DNA of 11,918 bases from Pseudomonas sp. PGPPP3 (lineage in GTDB: Bacteria; Pseudomonadota; Gammaproteobacteria; Pseudomonadales; Pseudomonadaceae), in NCBI GenBank assembly GCA_002256055.1, contig NKIE01000009.1, positions 7,214 through 19,131 of the forward strand, in the 5' to 3' direction. This document shows positions 1 through 7,928 of this stretch, one piece after another. Numbering within the stretch: the stretch's first letter is position 1; each line of letters opens with the position of its first letter. The notes beneath the pieces are model-generated. The model made no database searches. It was not told where the DNA came from and saw only the letters and a program-made list of their open reading frames with translations. The translations under genes and the position numbers were made by a program.

Positions 1-1631
1 AGCACATCACGCACCTGTTGCACGCTTTCGGCCTGCGTGAGCAGGGCCGGGGGTTGACGAATCGCCAGGCTTTCCGGCCCCAGGCGCTGCAACTCAAAGC
101 CCAGGCGCTGGAACCACTCGCCATGTTCCTCGGCACAGTCGGCCTCACGCTGACTGACCGCCAGCGACTCCGGCACCAGCAGCGGCTGGCCGCGCAAGCC
201 CTCGGAGGCCATGGCCGTTTTCAGCCGCTCGTAGGTGATGCGCTCGTGTGCCGCGTGCATATCCACCAGCACCAACCCCTGCGCATTTTCAGCCAGGATG
301 TACACGCCCTTGAGCTGAGCCAGGGCATAACCCAGCGGCGGGATATCGCCCTGATGCTCGGGCAGGCTCGGGGCCGTGGCGTTCAGCGGGGCAAAATACT
401 CGCGGTAGGCACCGGCCACCTCGGCCACCGGCATTCCACCTTGAGGCCGTGGCGCTTGGTAGCCAGCGCCTGGCGCCTGCCAGGTCGACGGCGCCGCGGG
501 GGCTTGCAGCAGATTGCCGGCCAGGCTCATTTCCGCCTGCGGGCCGAACTCGCCAGCTTCCGGCCCGGTGGCGCGCACCATGCTGCTGACGGCAGCGGGC
601 GCCGCCAACTGGTCTTCCGGGCGTACTTCGCCGAGGGCACGGTGCAGGGTGCCGTAGAGAAAATCGTGAACCATGCGCCCATCACGGAAACGCACTTCGT
701 GCTTGGTCGGATGCACGTTGACGTCGACGGCGGCCGGGTCGATCTCCAGAAACAGCACAAAGGTCGGATGCCGACCATTGAACAGCACGTCGCGGTAGGC
801 CTGGCGCACGGCATGGGCGACCAGTTTGTCGCGCACCATGCGGCCATTGACATAGAAATACTGCAGGTCGGCCTGGCTGCGCGAGAAGGTCGGCAAACCC
901 ACCCAACCCCATAGATGCAGACCATTGCGCTCAATCTCGATCGGCAACGCCTGCTCGAGAAACGCCGGACCGCACACCGCCGCGACCCGTCGCGCACGAC
1001 TCAGATCATCGGCAGCCTCATGCAGCGCCAGCACACTCTTGCCGTTGTGGCGCAGATGGAAAGCCACATCGAAGCGCGCCAAGGCCAGACGGCGGATCAC
1101 TTCCTGCAGGTGCTCGAACTCGGTCTTTTCAGTTTTGAGAAACTTGCGCCGCGCCGGCGTGTTGAAGAACAGGTCGCGCACCTCAACCGAGGTACCTACC
1201 GGATGGGCCGCAGGCTGCACGCGCGGCGCCATGTCGCGGCCTTCGGTCTCCACTTGCCAGGCCTGATCGGCCTCGGCGGTGCGCGAGGTCAGGGTCAGGC
1301 GAGCAACCGAACTGATCGAGGCCAAGGCCTCACCACGGAAGCCCAGGCTAAGCACCTGCTCCAGGTCTTCCAGTTCGCGAATCTTGCTGGTGGCATGTCG
1401 CGCCAGGGCCAGCGGCAAATCATCGGCAGGGATTCCGCCACCATCGTCACGCACGCGCAGCAACTTGGTGCCGCCCTGTTCGACATCCACATCAATGCGC
1501 CGGGCGCCGGAATCCAGGCTGTTCTCCAGCAACTCCTTGATCACCGAAGCGGGTCGCTCGACCACCTCGCCAGCCGCGATCTGGTTGGCCAGTCTCGGGC
1601 TCAGCAGTTGAATGCGCATGGCTTCACTCAT
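1..1631 (-). CDS. mutL: DNA mismatch repair protein MutL (3' end outside window)
   Basis: MutL couples mismatch recognition by MutS to strand removal. The first 543 codons are present. The GHKL ATPase is complete: E33 and N37 in [10 protein letters not shown]62-x-G-x-G, and GFRGEAL at 97-103. A transducer domain follows ([12 protein letters not shown]), then a low-complexity Ala/Pro linker, then the C-terminal dimerisation domain. That domain carries [12 protein letters not shown] (D457, E463, E468), the form of the DQHA(x)2E(x)4E nuclease motif found in MutLs of species without MutH. About 90 residues are missing at the left edge, judged from a usual Pseudomonas length near 630. I chose ATG 1631 ([10 protein letters not shown]) because it overlaps the amiB stop as ATGA. 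ATG 1619 is an in-frame alternative. It is the last gene seen of the nnr-tsaE-amiB-mutL operon. The reading frame is consistent from 1631 to the edge. Confidence 0.97.
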   Translation of the reverse strand, partial: MSEAMRIQLLSPRLANQIAAGEVVERPASVIKELLENSLDSGARRIDVDVEQGGTKLLRVRDDGGGIPADDLPLALARHATSKIRELEDLEQVLSLGFRGEALASISSVARLTLTSRTAEADQAWQVETEGRDMAPRVQPAAHPVGTSVEVRDLFFNTPARRKFLKTEKTEFEHLQEVIRRLALARFDVAFHLRHNGKSVLALHEAADDLSRARRVAAVCGPAFLEQALPIEIERNGLHLWGWVGLPTFSRSQADLQYFYVNGRMVRDKLVAHAVRQAYRDVLFNGRHPTFVLFLEIDPAAVDVNVHPTKHEVRFRDGRMVHDFLYGTLHRALGEVRPEDQLAAPAAVSSMVRATGPEAGEFGPQAEMSLAGNLLQAPAAPSTWQAPGAGYQAPRPQGGMPVAEVAGAYREYFAPLNATAPSLPEHQGDIPPLGYALAQLKGVYILAENAQGLVLVDMHAAHERITYERLKTAMASEGLRGQPLLVPESLAVSQREADCAEEHGEWFQRLGFELQRLGPESLAIRQPPALLTQAESVQQVRDV

Positions 1632-3115
1632 GGCTGAGCCGCCAATGCGGTGGTCGGAATACTCAACGTCTGACCGACCTTAATAGTGTCACTGCGTAAG
1701 TTATTGGCACTGCGCAGCACCGCCAGGCCAACCTGATAGCGCTGTGCAATCAGCGCCAGGCTCTCGCCGGAGCTAACCACGTGCTCACGGGGGCCGGGGG
1801 CAATCTTGCCTGAGTCTCGCAACCAAGCGACGTAAGTGCCCGGCGGCGGGTTCTGCTGGAAGAACTGGCGGATACCGCTCTGAATCGAACGCGCCAGACT
1901 CTGCTGATGGCTGAGGGTGGCCAGCTTGGTTGCCTCGTTAGGGTTGGAGATAAACCCGGTCTCCACCAGAATCGACGGAATATCCGGCGACTTCAGCACC
2001 ATAAAGCCGGCCTGCTCAACCCGGCGCTTATGCAGCGGGGTGATGCGGCCCATGTTGCTCAGCACCTTCTGGCCGACATTCAGACTGGAAGACAGCGACG
2101 CGGTCATCGACAGGTCCAGCAGTACGCCGGCGAGCATCTTGTCCTTGTCATCCAGGCTGACGTTACCGGCACCGCCGATCAGGTCTGACTGGTTTTCACT
2201 GTCAGCCAACCAGCGCGCGGTTTCCGACGTGGCACCACGATCCGACAAGGCATACACCGACGCGCCGAAGGCTGCTGCCCGAGGTGCCGCGTCGGCATGA
2301 ATAGAGACGAACAGGTCAGCGCCCTTCTTGCGCGCGATCTCGGTGCGCTTGCGCAGCGGAATGAAGTAATCACCGGTACGCACCAGCTCAGCACGATAAC
2401 CGCGCTCGGCGTTGATCTGCCGTTGCAGCTCCTTAGCAATCGCCAGGGTCACGTGTTTCTCGCGGGCGCCTTTGGGGCCCAGAGCACCCGGGTCTTCACC
2501 GCCGTGGCCGGCATCGATAGCAATCACAATCGCGCGCTTGCCGCTGGGCATCGGCGCGGGAGGTGGCAGCTTGGCCGGCGCCGGCTCCATGGTCACCGGC
2601 ACCACCGGGCGCACGCTCGGCGGCGGGTTAACCGCCACGGGTGCACCTGCTGGGGACGTGCCACCAGCCGCCACAGGCTTATCCGCGGCGGCGCCGTCAG
2701 CGTCACTGTCATAGAGGTCGACCACCAGACGATGACCGTACTGCTGGTTGGGCGCCAAGCTAAAACTTTTCGGCGAGACCGCCGACGACAGATCAATAAC
2801 CAGGCGCAAATCCGTGGGGCTGCGCTGTGCCGAGCGAATGCTGGTGATCGGCGTATTGCTCAGCGACAGAGACTCAAGCTTGGTCGCCAACTGCGCCCCG
2901 GCCACATCAATGACGATGCGATTCGGCGCACTCAGAGTGAAGACGCTGTGCTGCACCGGCCCGGAAAGGTCAAACACCAAACGGGTGTTATCCGGTGCGC
3001 GCCACAGCCGTACGCTGCGCAAATCGGCGGCGGCCGCCAGCGCATCGCTGGCCAGCAACGCCAACAGCACACCTATTCCAGCCGTGCGCGTGCGCAAGCC
3101 CATTGCCCATCTCAT
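1628..3115 (-). CDS. amiB: N-acetylmuramoyl-L-alanine amidase AmiB, periplasmic, with LysM
   Basis: This is a zinc amidase that cleaves the MurNAc-L-Ala bond of peptidoglycan, mainly for daughter-cell separation. The 495-residue product has a signal peptide (about 1-30, Arg-rich start, hydrophobic core, ALAAAA), an AMIN domain (about 31-135) for envelope targeting, and a Pro/Ala linker (about 140-190). The Amidase_3 domain (about 195-420) carries zinc ligands H204 (DAGHGG), E219 and H273 (SIHADA) and catalytic E385 (VETGF). The segment around 300-345 corresponds to the regulatory helix that blocks the active site in EnvC-activated amidases. A LysM repeat lies at about 445-487. ATG 3115 is preferred to the upstream ATG 3148. 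It gives a proper signal peptide, overlaps the tsaE stop as TAATG, and has AAGGA at 3125-3129 nine bases upstream. No EnvC or NlpD activator gene is in the window. Confidence 0.95.
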   Translation of the reverse strand: MRWAMGLRTRTAGIGVLLALLASDALAAAADLRSVRLWRAPDNTRLVFDLSGPVQHSVFTLSAPNRIVIDVAGAQLATKLESLSLSNTPITSIRSAQRSPTDLRLVIDLSSAVSPKSFSLAPNQQYGHRLVVDLYDSDADGAAADKPVAAGGTSPAGAPVAVNPPPSVRPVVPVTMEPAPAKLPPPAPMPSGKRAIVIAIDAGHGGEDPGALGPKGAREKHVTLAIAKELQRQINAERGYRAELVRTGDYFIPLRKRTEIARKKGADLFVSIHADAAPRAAAFGASVYALSDRGATSETARWLADSENQSDLIGGAGNVSLDDKDKMLAGVLLDLSMTASLSSSLNVGQKVLSNMGRITPLHKRRVEQAGFMVLKSPDIPSILVETGFISNPNEATKLATLSHQQSLARSIQSGIRQFFQQNPPPGTYVAWLRDSGKIAPGPREHVVSSGESLALIAQRYQVGLAVLRSANNLRSDTIKVGQTLSIPTTALAAQP

Positions 3116-3585
3116 TATTGTTGTTCCTTGGCCAGAGCAGCACACCACGACTCACCACGCGCGCCCTGAGGCCGTAAAGACAGCGAGCGAGCGCCCGCCT
3201 GTGCGGCAATGGTAATGTCCAGGTCAGCCTTTGGCAAAACGCCGACGCCGCGCTCGGGCCACTCGATCAGGCACAAGGCATCGTCTTCGAAGTAATCGCG
3301 AATGCCCATGAACTCCAGCTCCTCCGGATCGGCCAGGCGATACAGGTCGAAATGAAAGACCTTGCAGGTACCGATCTCATAGGGCTCCACCAGAGTAAAC
3401 GTCGGGCTTTTAACCGCACCAACATGACCCAGGCCGCGAATAATGCCGCGCGACAGGGTGGTTTTGCCGGCCCCCAGATCGCCGTGCAAGTACAAGGTGC
3501 CGCGCCCCTCGGTTAGCGCCGCCAGGCGTGCGCCCAAGGCCAACATGGCTTCCTCACCCTCGATATGCAGCGTCACGACAGACAC
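3115..3585 (-). CDS. tsaE: tRNA t6A37 biosynthesis ATPase TsaE
   Basis: TsaE is the P-loop ATPase that works with TsaB and TsaD to place the threonylcarbamoyl group on A37 of ANN-decoding tRNAs. The 156-residue product, typical for the family, has Walker A GDLGAGKT at 35-42, SPTFTLV at 60-66, the Walker B-like FHFDLYRL (D80) and the conserved LIEWPERG (E108). An ATG-initiated frame would begin at 3690, deep inside nnr, adding 35 residues with no family match. GTG 3585 is the likely start because GGAGGAGG ends seven bases before it and MSVVTLHI fits the family N-terminus. A second GTG at 3576 overlaps the nnr stop but sits 16 bases from the ribosome site. The gene overlaps nnr by 13 bases and amiB by one. 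Confidence 0.95.
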   Translation of the reverse strand: MSVVTLHIEGEEAMLALGARLAALTEGRGTLYLHGDLGAGKTTLSRGIIRGLGHVGAVKSPTFTLVEPYEIGTCKVFHFDLYRLADPEELEFMGIRDYFEDDALCLIEWPERGVGVLPKADLDITIAAQAGARSLSLRPQGARGESWCAALAKEQQ

Positions 3586-5072
3586 GGTGAAACCTCCTCC
3601 AACAACTGACGAATAGCCGGCAGCAGCTCGCTGGCAGCCAGGCCGCGACCCTGCAGGGCCAGCTGCTCTCCGGCGCTGGCGTGCAACCAAACGCCCAAGC
3701 AGGCGGCCTCAAATGCGGGCAAGCCCTGGCCGCGCAGGGCGCCGAGCAGGCCCGCCAGCACATCACCAAGACCCGCACCGGCCATGGCGGGATGACCACG
3801 ATCACACAAGGCCAGACGCCCATCGGCGCTGGCGATCAGGCTACCGGCGCCCTTGAGCACCACCACAGCTTGATAACGGCGCGCCAGGGTCAGGGCGGCG
3901 GCAGGGCGATCTGCTTGCACCTGCGCCGTAGTAACTCCCAACAGACGCGCCGCCTCGCCCGGATGGGGCGTCAACACGGCATCGGCTGGCAACTGCACAC
4001 CCCCCTGAGCGAGCAAATTCAGGCCATCGGCATCCCACACCTGAGGCAATGCCCGACTGGCGGCGGCGCTCAGCAGGCTGCGCCCCCAGGCCTGCATACC
4101 CAGCCCGGGCCCCACCACCAACACATCGGCATTGGCCGTCAGGGCCAACAACTGATTGGCCGAGGCGACGCCCTGAGTCATCACTTCTGGCAGGCGTGCC
4201 AACGCCGCAGGCACATGCTCGTCACGGGTCGCCAAGGACACCAGCCCAGCGCCGCCACGCTGGGCTGCCTGTGCCGCCAACAGTGCAGCGCCACCCAGGC
4301 CGCGATCGCCGCCAACCACCAGCACCCGGCCGTACAGGCCCTTGTGCGCCGTGCGTGGACGCGCGGCCAGGCGCGGCAGATTGGCCGGCGCCAGGCGCTG
4401 GGCAGCGGGCGCAACAGCGGCGAGCACCTGCGCATCGGCATGCAGATCATCCAACTGCAGCACCCCAACCCGGTCCGGACCGACACCGGTCAGCAGCCCC
4501 AGCTTGAGCGCGATAAAGGTCACCGTCAGTTCGGCCTGGACCGCCACGCCGAGCTCGGCGCCGGTATCGGCACACAGCCCCGAGGGCAGGTCCAAAGCCA
4601 GCACTGGCAAGTTACTGGCGTTGATCTGGCCGATGGCCGCCGCAAAAGGCTCACGCACCGCCCCGGTCAGACCGGTGCCGAGCAGCGCATCGACCACCAC
4701 CCCGTGCAGCGGCATGTCGACACGCCAAGATTGCACCGCCACTCCCGCGGCCAGCGCTTCGGCATAGGCCTCGGCGGCCGTGTCGCGCAGAGCGCTTGGC
4801 GCCACCACAGCCAGCACCTGCACCTGCCAGCCGGCACGCTGCGCCAGGGCGGCGACTAGATAGCCATCACCGGCGTTATTGCCGCTACCGGCTAGCACCG
4901 TGACGCTGCCGGCCTGCGGCCAGCGCTGACGCAAGGCGCGCCAGGCACCATGGGCAGCGCGCTGCATCAGCTCAAACGCCGGCGTGCCGGCGGCGATCAG
5001 GCGCGCGTCCAGCTCGCGGACCTGAGCGGCGCGATACAACGGCAATGGCAATTGGTGATGGGTAACAGGCAT
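3573..5072 (-). CDS. nnr: Bifunctional NAD(P)HX epimerase / ADP-dependent NAD(P)HX dehydratase
   Basis: This two-domain repair enzyme epimerises damaged (hydrated) NAD(P)H and dehydrates it back to NAD(P)H using ADP. The 499-residue product matches the bacterial YjeF fusion. The N-terminal epimerase domain (about 10-215) has GSGNNAGDG at 62-70, VVDALLGTGL with D129, and DLPSG at 161-165. The C-terminal ribokinase-like dehydratase domain (about 230-495) has HKG at 243-245, DADGLN at 347-352, TPHPGE at 368-373, a KG at 407-408 and GAGLGDVLAG at 432-441 with D437. ATG 5072 is chosen over the upstream ATG 5138: GGAG lies seven bases before it, and the upstream start would cross the promoter-like box and the divergent queG start. 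It is the first gene of the minus-strand operon. Confidence 0.95.
   Translation of the reverse strand: MPVTHHQLPLPLYRAAQVRELDARLIAAGTPAFELMQRAAHGAWRALRQRWPQAGSVTVLAGSGNNAGDGYLVAALAQRAGWQVQVLAVVAPSALRDTAAEAYAEALAAGVAVQSWRVDMPLHGVVVDALLGTGLTGAVREPFAAAIGQINASNLPVLALDLPSGLCADTGAELGVAVQAELTVTFIALKLGLLTGVGPDRVGVLQLDDLHADAQVLAAVAPAAQRLAPANLPRLAARPRTAHKGLYGRVLVVGGDRGLGGAALLAAQAAQRGGAGLVSLATRDEHVPAALARLPEVMTQGVASANQLLALTANADVLVVGPGLGMQAWGRSLLSAAASRALPQVWDADGLNLLAQGGVQLPADAVLTPHPGEAARLLGVTTAQVQADRPAAALTLARRYQAVVVLKGAGSLIASADGRLALCDRGHPAMAGAGLGDVLAGLLGALRGQGLPAFEAACLGVWLHASAGEQLALQGRGLAASELLPAIRQLLEEVSPCLS
3593..3600 (-). promoter_or_regulatory. Strong ribosome binding site for tsaE inside nnr
   Basis: GGAGGAGG on the minus strand lies within the last codons of nnr (encoding part of LEEV) and is seven bases upstream of GTG 3585. 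It nearly matches the anti-Shine-Dalgarno sequence and decides the GTG start of tsaE. Confidence 0.75.
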
Positions 5073-5096
5073 GCGTCGACTCCAATGTCTGGCAGA

Positions 5097-5102
5097 ATTA
5101 TA
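5097..5102 (-). promoter_or_regulatory. Candidate -10 box for the nnr operon
   Basis: A perfect TATAAT on the minus strand ends 24 bases before the nnr start, leaving a short leader that contains the GGAG ribosome site. It lies in the 56-bp divergent nnr/queG gap. I see no good TTGACA-like -35 at 16-18 bases upstream, so the assignment is tentative. The complement (ATTATA) could also contribute to a queG promoter on the other strand. Confidence 0.5.
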
Positions 5103-5128
5103 CGCACCTCTGCCCCGGTTTCTCGCCC

Positions 5129-6168
5129 ATGTCCGCATCCAGCCTCGATCTTCCCGCCCTCAGCCAGACCATCAAGGACTGGGGCCGCGAGCTGGGCTTT
5201 CAGCAGGTAGGGATTGCCGGCCTGGATCTGGCCAGCCATGAAGCCCATCTACAGCGCTGGCTCGCAGCGGGTTATCACGGCGAGATGGACTATATGGCCG
5301 CCCACGGCAGCAAACGCTCACACCCCGAGGAGCTGGTGCCCGGCACGCTGCGGGTCATTTCGTTGCGCATGGACTACCTGCCCGGCGACACGGAGATGAG
5401 CAAGCGCCTGGGCGAACCGGAGAAGGCCTACGTGTCGCGCTACGCCCTGGGCCGCGATTACCACAAGCTGATCCGCAAACGCATTCAGCAGTTAGCCGAG
5501 CGCATTCAGCAGGCGATTGGCCCGTTCGGTTATCGCGCCTTTGTCGACAGCGCCCCGGTGCTGGAAAAGGCCATTGCCGAACAGGCTGGCCTTGGCTGGA
5601 TCGGCAAAAATACCCTAGTGCTCAATCGCAAAGCCGGTAGCTGGTTCTTTCTTGGCGAACTGTTTGTCGACCTACCGCTGCCGGTAGATACACCCCACAC
5701 AAGTGAACACTGCGGCCGCTGCAGCGCCTGCCTGGACATCTGTCCGACCGCGGCCTTTGTCGGCCCTTATGTGCTGGATGCGCGGCGCTGTATTTCCTAC
5801 CTGACCATCGAGCTTAAAGGTGCGATTCCCGTCGACTGGTCTGCCCCTGGAACCGCTTTGCCCGGCCCACCGAGCAGGGCGACTTCCAGCCGCGCCACCA
5901 ACTGGACAATGCCGAGCTGGCGACGCTGTTTCGCTGGACGGAAGAGGAGTTTCTCAGCCGCACCGAAGGCTCGCCACTGCGCCGTACCGGCTACCACAAC
6001 TGGCGGCGTAACCTGGCCGTGGGCCTGGGCAATGCACCATCAAGCATTCCGGTACTGGAGGCCCTGCACGCGCGCCGCGAGCACCCCTCGGAGCTGGTGC
6101 GCGAGCACGTCGAATGGGCCCTCGATCAACACCAGCGGCGCACCAGTACGGCTGGCTTCACGCCTTGA
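5129..6168 (+). pseudogene. queG: Epoxyqueuosine reductase QueG, broken by internal deletion and frameshift
   Basis: QueG is the cobalamin- and iron-sulfur-dependent enzyme that reduces epoxyqueuosine to queuosine in tRNA. The first 234 or so codons are normal: FVDSAPVLEKA with the general acid D140, and CGRCSACLDICP with C195, C198, C201 and C205. C221 follows in RRCISYLTIELKGAIP. The expected family stretch of about 16 residues (LRPLIGNRVFG then CDDCQ) is absent. The sequence jumps near 5836 into VCPWNRFARPTEQGDF, but in a different frame (codon starts shift from 2 to 1 modulo 3). From 5842 that frame is open and family-like to TGA at 6166-6168. The simplest explanation is a 49-nt deletion. 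As read, translation gives 358 residues ending at 6205, with about 120 unrelated residues. No strong ribosome site precedes ATG 5129. The tail overlaps the convergent orn end by 11 bases. Confidence 0.9.
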
Positions 6169-6700
6169 TAAAGTGCTCGCGGTAGTACTGCAACTCGGCA
6201 ATTGACTCACGAATGTCATCCAGTGCCTGGTGAGTACCCTTTTTCTGGAAGCCCTCTTTGATCTGCGGCGCCCAACGCTCGGCGAGGATCTTCAGGGTCG
6301 AGACATCCAGATTGCGGTAGTGGAAGAACGCCTCCAGGGTCGGCATGTAACGGCAGAGAAAGCGCCGGTCTTGGCCGATGCTGTTGCCGCAAATTGGCGA
6401 CTTGCCCTTGGGCACCCACTGCTCGAGGAAGGCGATGGTCTGCGCCTCAGCCTCGGCCGTACTGATCTTGCTGTCGCGCACGCGCTGGGTCAGGCCGCTC
6501 TCGCCGTGGGTGCGGGTGTTCCACTCATCCATACCGGCCAGCAGCGCATCGCTCTGATGCACGGCGATCACCGGACCGGTGGCGAGAATATTCAGGTCGC
6601 TGTCGGTGACGATGGTCGCCATCTCGATGATGACGTCATGTTCGGGCTCTAAACCGGTCATTTCCAGGTCGATCCAGATCAGGTTCTGCGGGCTTTGCAT
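6158..6700 (-). CDS. orn: Oligoribonuclease (DEDDh 3'-5' exonuclease)
   Basis: Orn degrades 2-5 nt RNA fragments to mononucleotides. In Pseudomonas it also hydrolyses pGpG, so it completes c-di-GMP turnover. The 180-residue product is full length for the family and has all catalytic residues: D11 and E13 in IDLEMTGL, D111 in GQDRRFL, and H157 and D162 in [13 protein letters not shown] 6700 is preferred over the open frame extending to 6781 because GAGGAG at 6708-6713 is seven bases upstream and [13 protein letters not shown] is the expected N-terminus. The gene is divergent from rsgA and convergent with the queG remnant. The stop codon lies inside the last codons of the original queG frame. 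Confidence 0.97.
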   Translation of the reverse strand: MQSPQNLIWIDLEMTGLEPEHDVIIEMATIVTDSDLNILATGPVIAVHQSDALLAGMDEWNTRTHGESGLTQRVRDSKISTAEAEAQTIAFLEQWVPKGKSPICGNSIGQDRRFLCRYMPTLEAFFHYRNLDVSTLKILAERWAPQIKEGFQKKGTHQALDDIRESIAELQYYREHFIKA

Positions 6701-6726
6701 AGTCGTGCTCCTCGGCGTAGAGCGAC

Positions 6727-6732
6727 AGTTTA
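6727..6732 (-). promoter_or_regulatory. Candidate -10 box for orn
   Basis: TAAACT on the minus strand lies 26 bases upstream of the orn ATG, giving a leader of about 20 bases with the ribosome site. No convincing -35 is seen 17 bases upstream. It mirrors the rsgA box at 6784-6789 (CAGTTTA at 6726-6732 against TAAACTG at 6784-6790). Confidence 0.4.
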
Positions 6733-6783
6733 ACCCAGGCCAGCAAGCACCGCATGGGCCGCCAGGTAAGCGCCCGCCCATGC

Positions 6784-6789
6784 TAAACT
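6784..6789 (+). promoter_or_regulatory. Candidate extended -10 promoter for rsgA
   Basis: TGCTAAACT at 6781-6789 fits an extended -10 (TGn followed by a TATAAT-like hexamer). The start would be near 6796, about 39 bases before the rsgA ATG. The -35 position has no good match, which an extended -10 can tolerate. Confidence 0.45.
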
Positions 6790-6834
6790 GAGTGCCGATT
6801 CACCCATCCGTCGCACTCCCCACTCGGAAGCCCC

Positions 6835-7866
6835 ATGGCCAAACGCCAACTCAACCGCCGGCAAAACTGGCGCATCGAGAAGATTCAGGAAGAACGCGCC
6901 GCCCGCGCGGCCAAACGCGAATCCCACACCCTGGAAACCCTTGAAGGCGGCGAACTGGGCCCCGAACAGCTGGGCCTGGTCATCGCCCACTTCGGCGTGC
7001 AAGTGGAAGTCGAGGCACTGGATGGCGAACTGGCTGGGCAGATCTGCCGCTGCCACCTACGCGCCAACCTGCCCGCCTTGGTAACCGGCGACCGCGTAGT
7101 CTGGCGCGCCGGCAACCAGGGTATCGGCGTGATCGTCGCGCAACTGCCGCGCAACAGCGAGCTGTGCCGCCCAGACAGTCGCAATCAGCTCAAACCAGTG
7201 GCCGCCAACGTCGACACCATCGTCATCGTTTTCGCGCCCATGCCTGAGCCTCACGCCAACCTGATCGACCGCTACTTGGTGGCCGCCGAACACGCCGGCA
7301 TCCAGCCGCTGCTGCTGCTGAACAAGGCCGACTTGATTGACGAGCAGAACGCCGTGGCCTTGAATGCCTTGCTGGCGGTCTATCGCCAACTCGGCTATCC
7401 GCTGCTGGAAGTGTCCGCCCACCACGGCAACGGCATGCAGGACCTGCAGACGCGCCTGGACGGTCACGTCAGCGTGTTCGTCGGCCAGTCCGGGGTCGGT
7501 AAGTCGTCGTTGGTCAACAGCCTGCTGCCGGGCGTTGACCTGCGCGTCGGGCCACTGTCCGAACTGAGCGGCCAAGGCACCCACACCACCACCACCGCAC
7601 GGCTGTTTCACTTTCCCGGCGGCGGTGAGCTGATCGACTCACCGGGCATTCGCGAGTTCGGCCTCGGCCACGTCAGCCGTGCCGATGTTGAAGCGGGCTT
7701 TATCGAGTTCGACGAATTGCTTGGCACCTGCCGCTTCCGCGACTGCAAGCACGACCGCGAGCCGGGCTGCGCATTGCTCAAAGCCCTGGAAGACGGCCGC
7801 GTGCAGCAGCAGCGCATGAACAGCTACCGCAGCATTATTGCCAGCCTGCCGGCGTCGAGCCACTAA
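6835..7866 (+). CDS. rsgA: Small ribosomal subunit biogenesis GTPase RsgA
   Basis: RsgA is a circularly permuted GTPase that acts in late maturation of the 30S subunit. The 343-residue product has a basic N-terminal tail, an OB-fold (about 45-110) and a GTPase domain with motifs in permuted order. These are NKAD at 163-166 (G4), SAHHG (G5), GQSGVGKS at 217-224 (P-loop), GTHTTTT (switch I) and DSPG at 268-271 (G3). A C-terminal zinc finger with C299, C304, H306 and C312 follows. The start is preceded by a modest GGAAG. It is divergent from orn, and a strong hairpin terminator begins 15 bases after the TAA. Confidence 0.97.
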   Translation: MAKRQLNRRQNWRIEKIQEERAARAAKRESHTLETLEGGELGPEQLGLVIAHFGVQVEVEALDGELAGQICRCHLRANLPALVTGDRVVWRAGNQGIGVIVAQLPRNSELCRPDSRNQLKPVAANVDTIVIVFAPMPEPHANLIDRYLVAAEHAGIQPLLLLNKADLIDEQNAVALNALLAVYRQLGYPLLEVSAHHGNGMQDLQTRLDGHVSVFVGQSGVGKSSLVNSLLPGVDLRVGPLSELSGQGTHTTTTARLFHFPGGGELIDSPGIREFGLGHVSRADVEAGFIEFDELLGTCRFRDCKHDREPGCALLKALEDGRVQQQRMNSYRSIIASLPASSH

Positions 7867-7880
7867 GCGGATCTACGCAA

Positions 7881-7927
7881 CACCGACAGCAAAAGGCCGC
7901 GATCATCGCGGCCTTTTGCTGTCGGTG
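7881..7927. terminator. Bidirectional intrinsic terminator between rsgA and motB
   Basis: A perfect inverted repeat has arms 7881-7903 and 7905-7927 (23 bp each) around a single C. The GC-rich core, GGCCGCGAT and its complement, is flanked by AAAA on the left and TTTT on the right, so each strand reads as a stem followed by a short U tract. It fills the 62-bp convergent gap and ends one base before the motB stop codon, so it can serve both genes. Confidence 0.9.
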
Positions 7928-7928
7928 C

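Noticed and set aside
18..1637. Two consecutive plus-strand open frames (298 and 240 codons) opposite mutL
   Set aside because: The minus strand encodes an intact MutL with ATPase and nuclease motifs throughout; the plus frames have no domain features.
2297..3169. A 290-codon plus-strand open frame opposite amiB
   Set aside because: Its composition is that of a shadow (Arg/His/Gln-rich) and AmiB explains the region fully.
3681..4859. A 392-codon plus-strand open frame antisense to nnr
   Set aside because: It lacks any recognisable domain, is Gln/His/Arg-rich as expected for a GC-rich shadow frame, and lies opposite a complete nnr with all motifs.
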